From NCBI GenBank assembly GCA_041908165.1, contig JAYRFV010000157.1, positions 1 to 53,460 on the forward strand: a stretch of DNA of 53,460 bases, written 5' to 3'. Shown here one piece after another: positions 33,305-43,500 of the stretch; position 1 is the first letter of the stretch; every line of letters begins with the position of its first letter. Below the pieces are notes generated by a model, which was given only the letters and a program-made list of their open reading frames with translations, did no database searches and was not told the origin of the DNA. This DNA comes from JACQZU01 sp041908165. Its GTDB lineage: Bacteria > Acidobacteriota > Holophagae > Holophagales > Holophagaceae. A program made the translations under genes and the position numbers.

Positions 33305-33925
33305 ATGGCCAGCCTGCTCCTCAGCGCCCTGGTGGCGGTGTCCGCCGTGTCCGCGCCGACCCAGGCGCCCCGGACGGTGGTGTTCCTCGGCGACAGCCTC
33401 ACCGCCGGGCTGGGGCTGGCGAGGAAGGACAGCTTCCCGGCCCTGCTCGAGGCCCGCATCCGGAACGCCGGCCTCGGCTGGCGGGTGGTGAACGCCGGCG
33501 TCAGCGGCGACACCTCGGCGGGGGCGCGGGCGCGGCTCGACTGGGTGTTCAGGGACCGACCCGACCTCCTGTTCCTGTGCATCGGCTCCAACGACGGCCT
33601 GCGCGGGCTGCCGGTGAAGGAGCTGGAGGCGAACCTGCGGGCGATCCTGGCGCGGGCGAAGCAGGAGCGCTGCCGGGTGGTGCTGGCCGGAGCCATGCTG
33701 CCGGAGAACTACGGTTCCCAATACCGCGACGCCTTCCGAGCGGTGTTCCCGCGGGTGGCGCGGGAAGCCCGGGTGCGCTTCCTGCCGTTCCTGCTGGAGG
33801 GTGTCGCGATGCGGCCGGAGCTCAACCAGGAGGACGGCATCCACCCCAACGCCGAGGGCGCCCGGCGGATCGCCGACCGGGTCTGGACGGTGCTCGAGCC
33901 GGAACTGCGTTCCCCGCGGGGGTGA
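33305..33925 (+). CDS. tesA: SGNH-hydrolase arylesterase/lysophospholipase, TesA-like
   Basis: 206 residues. A signal peptide (MASLLLSALVAVSAVSAPTQ) precedes an SGNH hydrolase domain. Block I is FLGDSLTAGLG with the nucleophile Ser, block II Gly in NAGVSGDTS, block III IGSNDGLRG, block V DGIHPNAEG with the catalytic Asp and His. TesA proteins are periplasmic acyl-hydrolases with broad thioesterase, lysophospholipase and arylesterase activity. The ATG at 33305 is favoured over a GTG at 33290 because it gives a clean leader. It is divergent from ybbA and 37 bp before the penicillin acylase family gene. Confidence 0.92.
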   Translation: MASLLLSALVAVSAVSAPTQAPRTVVFLGDSLTAGLGLARKDSFPALLEARIRNAGLGWRVVNAGVSGDTSAGARARLDWVFRDRPDLLFLCIGSNDGLRGLPVKELEANLRAILARAKQERCRVVLAGAMLPENYGSQYRDAFRAVFPRVAREARVRFLPFLLEGVAMRPELNQEDGIHPNAEGARRIADRVWTVLEPELRSPRG

Positions 33926-33962
33926 CCCCAAGGTGCCGCGGACTCGGGCATCCTGGACTTCC

Positions 33963-36209
33963 ATGCGCCTGCTCAAGCGGACCTTCCTCACCCTCGGCGC
34001 GCTGCTGCTGGTCGCCGCCGGCTACGTCGGCTGGAGCATCCTGCGCCAGCTTCCGGACCAGGCCGCACCGCCGATCCCGGGCCTGGGCGCTGCAGTCCAG
34101 GTGACCTTCGACGCCCGCGGGGTCCCCACCCTGCGCGCCGCCACCTTGCTGGACGCGGTCCGGGTCCAGGGCTACCTGGCCGCGCGCGAGCGCCTGTTCC
34201 AGATGGAGCTCCTGCGGCGCAGCGCCGACGGCACCCTGGCCGAGGCGGTGGGCGCCGCCGCCCTGCCCCTGGACCGGCGGCGCCGGACCTTCGGCTTCCG
34301 CCAGGTGGCAGAGGCGGCGGTGCCGCTGCTGCCCGCCGCCGAGCGCGAAGCGGCGGAGGCCTACGCCGCCGGCGTGAACGCCTACATCGGCGCCCGTCCG
34401 GGCCGCTGGGGCGTGGAGTTCAAGCTGCTCGGCCTCGTCCCGGCGCCCTGGACCGCGGCCGATTCCCTCAAGGTGCTGCTGCTCATGCAGGAGGACCTCT
34501 CCACCAGCTGGCGGGAGGAGCTGCAAGGCGCCCTGCTGCAGGCCCTGCCGGCCGAGCGGCGCGCCCTGCTGCTGCCGCGGTCCACCGAGGACGATGTCCT
34601 GCTGGTTCCGGATGCCGTTCCCGCGCCGGCGCCGCCGACCCGCCTCCTGGGCGGGACGGAACGGCGGGCGGCCCTCGAGGCCCTGGCCGACCCGGCCTTC
34701 CGGCAGCCCCTGGCCGGCGTGGCCGGGTCCAACAACTGGGTGGTGGCCGGGACCCGCAGCGCCTCCGGCAGGCCCATGCTGGCCAATGACCCGCACCTGG
34801 GGCTGACGGCGCCGGGGACCTGGTACCCGCTGCGGATCGAGTGGCAGGGCCGCTTCGTGCAGGGGGTGTCGATCCCCGGCGGGCCCGGGGTGGTGATCGG
34901 CCAGAACGACCGCCTGGCCTGGGGCTTCACCAACCTGATGACCGACGTCCAGGACCTCTACTGGGAGGCCCCGGTAGGGGAGCGGCTGGAGTCGATCCCG
35001 GTCAAGGGCCGGGCGCCGGAACGGCTCCGGGTGCCGTTCGGGAAGCACGGGCCGCAGCTGCGGCCGGGGCTCTCCCTGCAGTGGACCGCGCTGGATCCGG
35101 CGCGGCTTCGCAATCCCCTCCTGGCGGTGAACGCGGCCCGCGACTGGGCCGAATTCAACGCCGCCCTCGACGGCTTCCCGGGACCGGCGCAGAACGCCGT
35201 CTACGCCGACCGCGACGGCCACATCGGCTGGCGCGCCACCGGCCTCATCCCCCGGCGCCGGCCCGGCGACGATGGCAGCCTGCCGAAGGACGGCCGCGAC
35301 CCGGGCAACGACTGGCAGGGCTTCGTCGCGCAGGCCGAGATGCCGCGCATCCTCGATCCGGCCGCCGGCTTCCTGGCCACGGCCAACCAGCGGGTGATCG
35401 GAACCTCCTTCCCGCACCCGGTGGCCACGGACTGGGCCTCGCCGGTGCGGGCGCGGCGGATCGTCGAGGTCCTCTCCGGCGCCCGCGGCTGGACCCTGGC
35501 GGACATGGACGGCCTGCAGCGGGACACCCGCTCGCCCCTGTTCCGGGACTTCCGGGAGGCCGCCCTGCCGCTCGTGCCGGCGGACCTGCGCGCCGAACTG
35601 GCGGCCTGGGACGGCCGGGCCAGCGCGGACAGCCGGGCCTTCGCGCGGCTGTCCGCACTCTGGCGCGAATGGCGGCGGACCGCCGGCGAGCGGCTGATGC
35701 CCGGTGCCGGCCTGGACGCCGAGGCGCTGCGCTGGGCCGACCGGGACTCCGTTCCCCTGGCCCTGCTGCGGGCCGACCAGGCGGCCTGGACCCGGCTCGG
35801 CCTGGGGGACCGCGGCCAGGCCTTCGAGCAGTCGCTGCGGCGGGCCGCCGAGGGGCCGGACTGGAACCAGGCCTGGGGCCGCGTGAACCGGCTGGGCATC
35901 CCCCATCCCATCGGCCGCGCCGGCGGGATCCTGGGCTGGCTGTTCAATCCCCCGGCCGCGGACCAGGAGGGGGCCGCCCGCTGCGTCCGGGTGGCCGGGG
36001 CCGACTTCGGCCAGAGCCTGCGGTTCCTGGTGGACTGGGGGCGGCCGGAGGAGACCCGGCTGGTGCTGCCGCTGGGCGCCAGCGGCCACCTCGGCAGCCG
36101 GCACCGCCACGACCAGCAGCGGGACTGGCTCGGCGGCGACCCGGAGGGCCGCCGCACCCGTCTCCTGCAGGCCGCCTCCGGACCCGGGATGCGGTTCACG
36201 TCCCGCTGA
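33963..36209 (+). CDS. Penicillin acylase family N-terminal nucleophile hydrolase
   Basis: 748 residues. An N-terminal membrane anchor or signal (RLLKRTFLTLGALLLVAAGY) is followed by an alpha-chain region (DARGVPTLRAATLLDAVRVQ). The autoprocessing site before Ser256 lies in VAGSNNWVVAG, giving the beta-chain N-terminal nucleophile. Downstream are NDPHLGLTAPGTWYPLRIEW, PGVVIGQNDRLAWGFTN and a late GASGHLGSRHRHDQ block. Members cleave amide bonds such as penicillins, acyl-homoserine lactones or other acylamines; the substrate here cannot be deduced. It acts in the periplasm. It follows tesA closely and may be co-transcribed. The C-terminal FTSR is slightly short compared with typical members. 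Confidence 0.9.
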   Translation: MRLLKRTFLTLGALLLVAAGYVGWSILRQLPDQAAPPIPGLGAAVQVTFDARGVPTLRAATLLDAVRVQGYLAARERLFQMELLRRSADGTLAEAVGAAALPLDRRRRTFGFRQVAEAAVPLLPAAEREAAEAYAAGVNAYIGARPGRWGVEFKLLGLVPAPWTAADSLKVLLLMQEDLSTSWREELQGALLQALPAERRALLLPRSTEDDVLLVPDAVPAPAPPTRLLGGTERRAALEALADPAFRQPLAGVAGSNNWVVAGTRSASGRPMLANDPHLGLTAPGTWYPLRIEWQGRFVQGVSIPGGPGVVIGQNDRLAWGFTNLMTDVQDLYWEAPVGERLESIPVKGRAPERLRVPFGKHGPQLRPGLSLQWTALDPARLRNPLLAVNAARDWAEFNAALDGFPGPAQNAVYADRDGHIGWRATGLIPRRRPGDDGSLPKDGRDPGNDWQGFVAQAEMPRILDPAAGFLATANQRVIGTSFPHPVATDWASPVRARRIVEVLSGARGWTLADMDGLQRDTRSPLFRDFREAALPLVPADLRAELAAWDGRASADSRAFARLSALWREWRRTAGERLMPGAGLDAEALRWADRDSVPLALLRADQAAWTRLGLGDRGQAFEQSLRRAAEGPDWNQAWGRVNRLGIPHPIGRAGGILGWLFNPPAADQEGAARCVRVAGADFGQSLRFLVDWGRPEETRLVLPLGASGHLGSRHRHDQQRDWLGGDPEGRRTRLLQAASGPGMRFTSR

Positions 36210-36227
36210 AGGGCCCGCCGGCCTGCC

Positions 36228-39200
36228 TCACGGTCGACCGAGCTGGATCCGGAACGTCGCCCCTCGCCCAGGCTCGCTCTGCAGGGCGATCTCGCCGCCC
36301 ATCGCCTCGATCAGCGACTTGACGATGGACAGGCCTAGGCCCGTGCTGCCTTCGCCGGCGGTCGGCCGCGCCGAGAGCCGGCGGAACCGCTCGAAGGCGT
36401 GTTCCAGGTCCTCCTCGGTGAAACCGGGGCCCTCGTCCTCCACCTCGATCAGGCCGGGGCGGGCGCGGAGCACCACGCGCCGCGGCGGAGGCCCCTTCGG
36501 CATGAATTTCAGGGCATTGCCCACCAGGTTGTCGAGGGCCTCCTTCAGGTGGATGGGGTCGGCCAGCAGCGCCGGCAGGTCCTCCTCCCCGAGGTCGAGT
36601 TCGATCGCCAGACCCTTGGCCTCGGCGGCGAGGCGGTGCCGTTCGACGGCCTCCTTCAGCAGGATCCCCGCATCCACCGCCTCCATGTGCAGGGACAGGT
36701 GCCCGGCATCGATCCGGCTGGTGTCCAGCAGCCGCTCGATCAGCGTCGTCATCTCCCGGCAGAGGCGCAGGATCCGCTGGCCGATGGACTCCGCCTCGGG
36801 TGGCTGGGGGTCCTCCAGCAGGAGGTCCGCCAGCATGCCGATCCCGCCGAGAGGGTTCCGCAGGTCGTGGGCGGCGATGCCCAGCATGCGGTTCTTCTCC
36901 TCGTTGAGCCGGCCGAGGTGCTGGTTGATCCGGGCGAGGGTGTCGTTCTGCCGGTGAACTTCGGCGGTGGCGGCGTGCACCTCGCGGGCCAGTGAATCGT
37001 TCAGCCGCTGGAGCTGCCGGACCCGCAGGAGAATCAAGGCGACCACGCCGCCGCCGAGCGCAAGGATGTAGATCGCCATGGCCCACCAGCGCAGCCAGGG
37101 CGGCGCCTGGACCTGGACCTGCACGTCGATCGGCCCGCTGAGGTTCCCGGCGTGGTCCCTGCCCCAGAAGCGCAGGGTGTAGCTGCCGGCGGAGAGTCCC
37201 GCGAACTCGCGCTCGGGGGAGGCCGACCAGGAGGCGGGGGCGGGTTCGAGTCCGATCAGCTGCGAGCGGAACCGGGTGTCCGCCTCGCGGTGGTAGCTGA
37301 TCAGGCTGAACCGCACCTTGAGCTGGCGCTGCCGCCACGGCAGGATCCAGGGTCCACCGGGCGGCAGCGGCCGGTCCCCGTTCCAGGCCTCCTCGAGGTA
37401 GAGCGGCTTGGGCCGGGAATCCACGAGCTGCGCGGAGGGCTCGAGGACCGCGACGCCCAGCACGGTTCCCACCCAGATCCGGCCCCGGGCGTCCACCAGC
37501 GACGCCCCCTGCACGCAGCCGTTGCTGGGCAGGCCGTCGCCGGTGGTGAAGGTCTCGGCGGCGCCGCCAGGCTGGGGTCCGAGCCGCCACACGCCGAGGT
37601 GGGTGAAGGCGTACAGGGACCCGTCGTGGCCGAGCCCGGTCGTGTATACGAGGGCTCCCGGCAGGCCCGATTCGCTGTCCTTGCCGTAGCTGCGCCCGGT
37701 CGGCCCGGGCGGGTCGACCTGGAAGCGCTGGATGCCGGCGTGGGTCGAGACCCACAGGCCCCGGCCCTCGGCGTCCTGCACCGGGAGCAGGTGCATGACC
37801 CGGTCGTCCACCAGGCCGCGGGAGGCGTCGAACCAGGTCCAGTCCCGGCGCCCCGCCTGCAGCACGCCGAGCCCGGCGCCGCGGGTGCCGGCCCAGAGTT
37901 GCGGCGCCCCGCCAGGGCCAGGGGACTCGGTGATCGAGCTGACCAGGGCGCTGGGGAAGTTCTGCCGGCTGTCGAAGTGGGTCCAGGCCCCGTCGCGGAG
38001 CTTGGACAGGCCGACCCGGGTCCCGGCGTACAGGACCGGCGTCCCGTCCTGGTCGTGGCTGGCGTGCAGCGCGTAGACGAAGGTGTCCGGCAGCCCGGCC
38101 ACCGGGCGGGCCCTCCCCTCGGCGAGCCGGTACAGGCCCCGTCCGCGCGTGCCGATCCACAGGGCGCCGTCGCGGCGGTCGACGGCCAGGGAGAAGACCG
38201 CGACCGGCGGCAGGCCCTCCGCCAGGCCCCCGGCGAGCCAGTGGCCCCGCTGCAGGCAGGCGAGGCCGTGGAAGGTGCCGAACCACAGGGCCCCGCGGAT
38301 CGGGTCCTCGGCCATGCTCAGCACCAGGCTGTCCGGCAGGCCGGAGCGGGCGTCCAAGGTGGCCCAGGCGCCCTCCCGGAACCGCGCCAGGCCGCCGAAG
38401 GTCCCGATCCAGACCGTCTCCCGCCCGGAGCCGTCCTGCTGCACCAGCAGGCTTCGGACGATCGGGCTCGCGAGCCCCTGGGCCCGGCCCCAGACCGTGC
38501 GGGTGCGGCCCTCCCAGCGCAGCAGCCCGGCCTCGGTGCCGACCCAGAGCACCGGTCCGCCCTCGCGGCCCAGGGTGCGGCCCAGGCAGGAGACCGCCGC
38601 GTGCGGCAGGTCCCGCGGGGCGGTGTAGACGTGCCAGCGGCCGGGTTCACCGACGGCGAGCCCCCCCTGGGTGCCGACCCAGAGGCCGCTGCGGCCCTCC
38701 GCCCCTTCCCCCTTCAGCAGGGCCGTCACCATGGGACTGGGCAGGCCACCGGCCCGCCCCAGCCACTGCCAGGCTTTGCCCTTCAGGCAGCCCAGGCCTC
38801 CGTCGGCACCCACCCAGACTTCGGGCTCCTGGGGGCTGCCGGTGACCAGGATGGCGCGCACCGCCCCGTGAGTCCACGGACCCTTCCCGGGCAGGGCCTC
38901 CCAGCGGGATCCGGTCCACCGGGCCGGTCCCCGCGCGGTGCCCGCCCACAGGGTTCCGCCTCCCTCCACCAGCGTGTAGAGGTTGCCCGAAGGCAGCCCG
39001 GAGGCCTCGTCGAACAGTGTCCAGCGGCCGTCCCACCGGGCGATCCCGCTGGCGTTGGTGCCGAACCAGTGTGTGCCGTCCCGGGCCAGGACCATGCAGG
39101 TGACCCAATTGCTGCGCCGCGGCTGCGGCATGTCCACCGCCGTCCAGACCCGGCCGTCGTAGCGCATCGCCCCGTCCTGGGTGGCGATCCAGGCGTAGCC

Positions 39201-39425
39201 CCGGGCATCCACGGCCACCGCCTCGATGGAGTTCTGCCGCAGGCCCTCGCGATCGGTGAACACCTGCACCTGGGGCAGCAGGGGCAGGGGCGAGGTTGCG
39301 GCGGACGGTACCCCCGACGGGGTCCGCGTCGCCGCGGCCAGGGCCCAAGCCTGCAGGAGGGCGAGGGCGGTTCGCAGGAGCGCCCGTGGGCGCCCCGCCG
39401 ACCCGTGGCTGCTGCCCAGCCGCAA
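36228..39425 (-). CDS. Two-component sensor histidine kinase with periplasmic beta-propeller and Y_Y_Y domain
   Basis: 1065 residues. A signal peptide precedes about a dozen propeller blades with the Reg_prop pattern (for example ARGYAWIATQDGAMRYDGRV, GALWIGTRGRGLYRL, RGLWVSTHAGIQRF). A Y_Y_Y domain follows (KVRFSLISYHREADTRFRSQ; LSAGSYTLRFWGRD), then one membrane helix (WWAMAIYILALGGGVVALIL). The cytoplasmic part has a coiled linker, HisKA (GIAAHDLRNPLGG) and HATPase (DNLVGNALKFMP, VEDEGPGF, GSTGLGLSIVKSL). There is no receiver or DNA-binding domain, so it signals to a separate regulator. The TTG at 39425 is chosen because GGGAGG lies just upstream and a good leader follows; a TTG at 39485 is the longer alternative. 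Confidence 0.9.
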   Translation of the reverse strand: MRLGSSHGSAGRPRALLRTALALLQAWALAAATRTPSGVPSAATSPLPLLPQVQVFTDREGLRQNSIEAVAVDARGYAWIATQDGAMRYDGRVWTAVDMPQPRRSNWVTCMVLARDGTHWFGTNASGIARWDGRWTLFDEASGLPSGNLYTLVEGGGTLWAGTARGPARWTGSRWEALPGKGPWTHGAVRAILVTGSPQEPEVWVGADGGLGCLKGKAWQWLGRAGGLPSPMVTALLKGEGAEGRSGLWVGTQGGLAVGEPGRWHVYTAPRDLPHAAVSCLGRTLGREGGPVLWVGTEAGLLRWEGRTRTVWGRAQGLASPIVRSLLVQQDGSGRETVWIGTFGGLARFREGAWATLDARSGLPDSLVLSMAEDPIRGALWFGTFHGLACLQRGHWLAGGLAEGLPPVAVFSLAVDRRDGALWIGTRGRGLYRLAEGRARPVAGLPDTFVYALHASHDQDGTPVLYAGTRVGLSKLRDGAWTHFDSRQNFPSALVSSITESPGPGGAPQLWAGTRGAGLGVLQAGRRDWTWFDASRGLVDDRVMHLLPVQDAEGRGLWVSTHAGIQRFQVDPPGPTGRSYGKDSESGLPGALVYTTGLGHDGSLYAFTHLGVWRLGPQPGGAAETFTTGDGLPSNGCVQGASLVDARGRIWVGTVLGVAVLEPSAQLVDSRPKPLYLEEAWNGDRPLPPGGPWILPWRQRQLKVRFSLISYHREADTRFRSQLIGLEPAPASWSASPEREFAGLSAGSYTLRFWGRDHAGNLSGPIDVQVQVQAPPWLRWWAMAIYILALGGGVVALILLRVRQLQRLNDSLAREVHAATAEVHRQNDTLARINQHLGRLNEEKNRMLGIAAHDLRNPLGGIGMLADLLLEDPQPPEAESIGQRILRLCREMTTLIERLLDTSRIDAGHLSLHMEAVDAGILLKEAVERHRLAAEAKGLAIELDLGEEDLPALLADPIHLKEALDNLVGNALKFMPKGPPPRRVVLRARPGLIEVEDEGPGFTEEDLEHAFERFRRLSARPTAGEGSTGLGLSIVKSLIEAMGGEIALQSEPGRGATFRIQLGRP

Positions 39426-39495
39426 GGCGCCTCCCTCCCGTCGGCGCCGGTGCGCCTTGCCATGGCATCGACCCCCGAGCCGCAACCCTTGAGCA

Positions 39496-39524
39496 TCCGG
39501 AGGCCGGAAACGGAGGCCTCCGGA
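39496..39524. other. Perfect 10-bp-arm inverted repeat between hbd-like gene and propeller kinase
   Basis: TCCGGAGGCC (39496-39505) and GGCCTCCGGA (39515-39524) are perfectly complementary, with a nine-base loop. The repeat lies about 60 bp after the minus-strand dehydrogenase stop and about 70 bp before the TTG of the kinase. It could form a strong RNA hairpin (transcript end or attenuator) or be a protein-binding site. No T-run follows on either strand, so a classical intrinsic terminator is not claimed. Confidence 0.5.
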
Positions 39525-39583
39525 GCGCCCGGGTCGAAGCTCACTTCAATCGAATACCGGTGGCCCGTTTTCGACCCGGAGAC

Positions 39584-40468
39584 TCAGGCCGACGGCTCCA
39601 TGCGCTCGTCCCTCTCCCAGCGGTAGAAGCCCAGGCCCGACTTCCGGCCGGTGCGGCCGGCGGCGACCAGCTGGCGGAGCAGGGGCGGGGCCTTCATGCG
39701 CGGCTCGCCCCAGGCGTCGAACAGCACCTCGGAGATCAGCAGCAGGGTGTCCAGCCCGACGAAGTCGGACAGGTGCAGCGGCCCCATCGGATGGCCGCAG
39801 CCCAGGGTCATGCCGGCGTCGATGTCCGCCACCGACGCCCCGCGCTGCTCGGCGAAGCGGATGGCGTCGAGCAGGTAGGGCACCAGGAGGCGGTTGACGA
39901 TGAAGCCGGGGGCGTCGCCCGCCAGCACCGGGGTCTTGCCCAGGCGCTGGACGAAGCCCTGGAGGGCGGCGACCGTCTCCGCCGAGGTGGCGACCGTGCG
40001 CACGACCTCCACCAGGCCCATCGCCGGCACCGGGTTGAAGAAGTGCAGTCCCGCGACGAAGGGCTGGCGGTCCGGGCCGAGGCTGGCGGCCAGCTCGGTG
40101 ACACTCAGGCTGGAGGTGTTGGTGCCCATCAGGGTGCTGGGGGCGAGGACCCGGTCCAGGTCCGCCAGCACGCGGAGCTTGTGCTCCAGGACCTCCGGCA
40201 CCGCCTCCACCACCAGGTCGCAGTCGGAGAACTCGCCCCAGCCGGTGGTGCCGCGCAGCCGGGAGGTCCAGGCCTCGCGTTCCAGGGGCGTGATCTTGCC
40301 CTTCGCCAGCCCCTTCTCCCAGCGCGTCTGGATGCGCTGCAGGCCCTTCTGCAGGGCGCCGGCGTCGGTCTCCTTGATCAGCACCTCGAAGCCGCATTCG
40401 GCGGCGACCTGGGCGATCCCCGCCCCCATCAGCCCGCACCCCACCACGCCGATGCTCCGGATGTCCAT
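39584..40468 (-). CDS. 3-hydroxyacyl-CoA (3-hydroxybutyryl-CoA) dehydrogenase
   Basis: 294 residues. The NAD-binding Rossmann motif is IGVVGCGLMGAGIAQVAAEC. Next come EAVPEVLEHKLRVLADLD, the catalytic region NTSSLSV...FVAGLHFFNPVPAMGLVEVV with the active-site His, and GFIVNRLLVPYLLDAIRFAE leading into the C-terminal domain (MGPLHLSDFVGLDTLL). It oxidises or reduces 3-hydroxyacyl-CoA in beta-oxidation, butanoate or phenylacetate metabolism in the cytoplasm. Length matches the short bacterial Hbd/PaaH type. The ATG at 40468 has AGGAG upstream. It stands alone, divergent from the PAS kinase. Confidence 0.94.
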   Translation of the reverse strand: MDIRSIGVVGCGLMGAGIAQVAAECGFEVLIKETDAGALQKGLQRIQTRWEKGLAKGKITPLEREAWTSRLRGTTGWGEFSDCDLVVEAVPEVLEHKLRVLADLDRVLAPSTLMGTNTSSLSVTELAASLGPDRQPFVAGLHFFNPVPAMGLVEVVRTVATSAETVAALQGFVQRLGKTPVLAGDAPGFIVNRLLVPYLLDAIRFAEQRGASVADIDAGMTLGCGHPMGPLHLSDFVGLDTLLLISEVLFDAWGEPRMKAPPLLRQLVAAGRTGRKSGLGFYRWERDERMEPSA

Positions 40469-40599
40469 GGTCCGCTCCTGGAAGCCTGGTTGATGTTCGC
40501 ACGGTGAAAAAAGAGCCGGGAGCCGGTGCACGAAAGATTCGATAGAATCAATTCCCGCCAATTTTCAACCTACCCACTCCGCACCGAGGTCCGGCAGGC
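40469..40599. promoter_or_regulatory. Divergent promoter region of dehydrogenase and PAS-hybrid kinase
   Basis: 131 bp between divergent starts with an AT-rich core (about 40500-40570). On the plus strand TAGAAT at 40543-40548 is a fair -10 hexamer, though the -35 region is weak. It overlaps a short inverted repeat GATTC-GATA-GAATC (40536-40549) that could serve as an operator. AGGAG precedes the minus-strand start. The assignment rests on position and base composition. Confidence 0.35.
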
Positions 40600-43500
40600 A
40601 TGCCCCGAGCCCCCCATGGCACCGCCGCCCAGGATCTGGTCGCCCGCGGCCAGCAGCGGATCCTCCAGCTCATGGCGCGGGGACGGCCCCTCGACGAAGT
40701 CCTGGGGGAGCTGTGCGCGCTGGTGGACCGGCACGCCTCGGGTGCCTTCAGCTGCGTGCTGCTGGCCGATGCGGACGGCCGGCGGCTGGGTTTCGGGGCC
40801 GGTCCGGGCGTTCCGGGGGCGCTCGCCGAGCTGCTTGCCGATCCGGCCGGCTGCGAGGGCACCGAGGCCTTCGGTTGCGCCGCCCTGCTGGCCGGGCGGC
40901 CCTGGGCTTCGTCCGACCTGCAGGCGGACCCCAGCTGGGGCCGCTGGGGCCCCCAGGCCCGCGCCGCCGGCCTCGAGGGCTGGGCCGCCCTGCCGATCCT
41001 CGGCCTGGACCGGCAGGTGCTCGGCGCCTGCGCCCTGGGCCGGCGGGAGCCGGGCGCCATCCCGGAAGCGCAGGTCGGCCTGCTGCGGTCGAGCGTCGGG
41101 CTGGCCTCCCTCGCCATCCAGCACCACCAGCATCAGGAGGAATTGAGGGCCCGGGCCGACCAGTTCCGCAACCTGGCCATGGAGCTTCCCACCGGGGTCT
41201 TCGGCATGGACCGCGACGGCCGCTGCACCTTCGTCAACCGGGCGTGGTGCCTGCTGACCGGCCTGGATGCCGCGGATGCCCTCGGGGGCGGCTGGGTCGC
41301 CTGCATCCACCCGGAGGACCGGGAAATGGTCCTCGATACCTGGGACCGGGCCCTCGCCGAGGGGCGGGACACGGTGCGGATGGAACTCCGGATCAGCCGT
41401 CCGGACGGCGGCCTGCGCTGGGTGGTGGCACGCTACAAGCCGGCGCCGGGAGGCCGCGACGACCAGGTCGCCTGGCTGGGGACCCTGGAGGACGTCACGG
41501 AGCGCCACATCCTGGAGGAGGCCCTGGTCTCCAGCGAGCGCCTGGCGCGCTCGATCCTGGAGGCCTCGCCCATCGGCATCCAGGTGTTCGATGCGGAGGG
41601 CAACTCCGTGGCCGTGAACCAGGCCCGCCGGCAGCTGCCGGACCGCCACGAGATGGCCCTGGACCGGCCCTTCAACGTGCTCACCGACCCGGAATCCGTG
41701 GCCTCCGGCGTCGCCGAGCACTACCGGGCCGCCTACAAGGGGCAGGCCGTGGAGCGGCCGGTGGTGGAGGCCCGGGATCCCGGGAGCCAGCACGACGAGT
41801 ACTTCCAGCAGGTCCTGTACCCGGTCAAGGACGGGTCGGGCCAGGTCACCGCGGTGGTCTCCATGTCCCGGGACATCACCGACCAGACCCTGGCGGAACG
41901 GGCGCTGCGGGACGAGAAGGGCCGTTTCGAGGCGCTCGTGCACAACGCCCTCGACCTGGTCTTCACCGTCGACGGCCACGGCAGGGTCCGCTACGCCTCG
42001 CCGTCCGTGGAGGGCCTGCTCGGCTACCGGCCCGAGGAGATCGCCGGCATGGAGGCCACGCAGCTGGTGCATCCGGAGGACCTGCCGCGGGTCGGCGAGA
42101 TGGTGCGGCTGATGCTCGACGATCCCGGCCTGCGGCCGGTGCTGGAGGCCCGCGCCCGCCACCGGGATGGCTCCTACCGCTGGCTGCTGGCGCGCGGCGC
42201 CAACCACTTCGCCAACCCGGCGGTGCGCGCCTTCGTCTTCAACAGCAGCGACATCACCGGGCTCAAGGCCGCCACCGAGGCCCTCGCCGAGCGCGAGCAG
42301 CGGCTGCGGCTGGTGCTCGCGGGCACCGAGGACGCCACCTGGGACTGGGACCTCGGCACCGGCCGGGTGCTGCACAACGAGCGCTGGGCCTCGATCACCG
42401 GGGATCCCGCCGACGACGCCGAGCACCCGGTGCAGTCCTGGGCCGCCCGGGTCCACCCCGAGGACATGGCGCGGGTGATGGACTGCATGAACGCCCACCT
42501 CCTCGGCCGCACCGACCAGTACCGGGTGGAGTACCGGCTGCTGCACCGGGACGGCCGCTGGGTCTGGATCCTCGACCGCGGGAAGGTGGTGGCCCGCGAC
42601 GGGCGCGGCGGGCCGCTCCGGCTGGCCGGGACCATGGCCGACATCACCGCGCGCAAGGAGGCGGAGCTGGGCCTGCTCGCCAGCGAGGAGCGCCTGCGGG
42701 CGGTGGTCGCCGCGCTGCCCGACATCTACCTGCGCATCGACGCCGACGGCGTGCTCCTGGACCTGGAGGGCCACGGCGAGCCCCTGCTCGGGATGAAGGC
42801 CCTCGCCCTCGGCCGTCCCCTGCGCGAGTCGGCGCTCCCCCAGCCGATGGTGGACCTGCTCCTGGGCCTGGCGGGGGAGGCCATCGAGACCGGCTCGCCC
42901 CGGGAGGCGCGCACCAGCGCGGCGGCCGAGGGCGGCGAGCGCCACTTCGAGGTGCGGGTGCGCCGGTCCGGCACCGCCGAGGTGCTGTGCCTGCTGCGCG
43001 ACATCACCGAGCAGCACCACACCGAGGAGTACCTGCGCCAGAACCAGAAGCTGGAGAGCCTGGGCCTGCTGGCGGGCGGCATCGCCCACGACTTCAACAA
43101 CCTGTTCCAGGGCCTCATGGGCAACCTCAACCTGGCGGAGCTGCAGGTGGGGCCGGACTCCCCCGCCCGGCCGGTGCTGCAGCGCATGGAGGGCATCGTG
43201 CGGCGGGCCGCGGAGCTGACCCAGCGGCTGCTGGACTACTCCGGCAAGGGCTTCTTCCTGGTCAAGCACACCCAGCTCAGCCAGACACTGATGGGGCTCA
43301 CCGAGATGATCCGGGTGCCGATCCCCAAGCACGTGCACCTGAAGTTCGACCTGGTGCCCGACCTGCCCCTCTGCGACGTGGACCACGGCCAGCTGCAGCA
43401 GGTGATCCTGAACCTGGTGACCAACGCGGTGGAGGCCATCGGCTCCCGCGAAGGGACGGTGACGCTGGCCACCCGCCTCGAGCAGCTCCCCGGCGGACCG

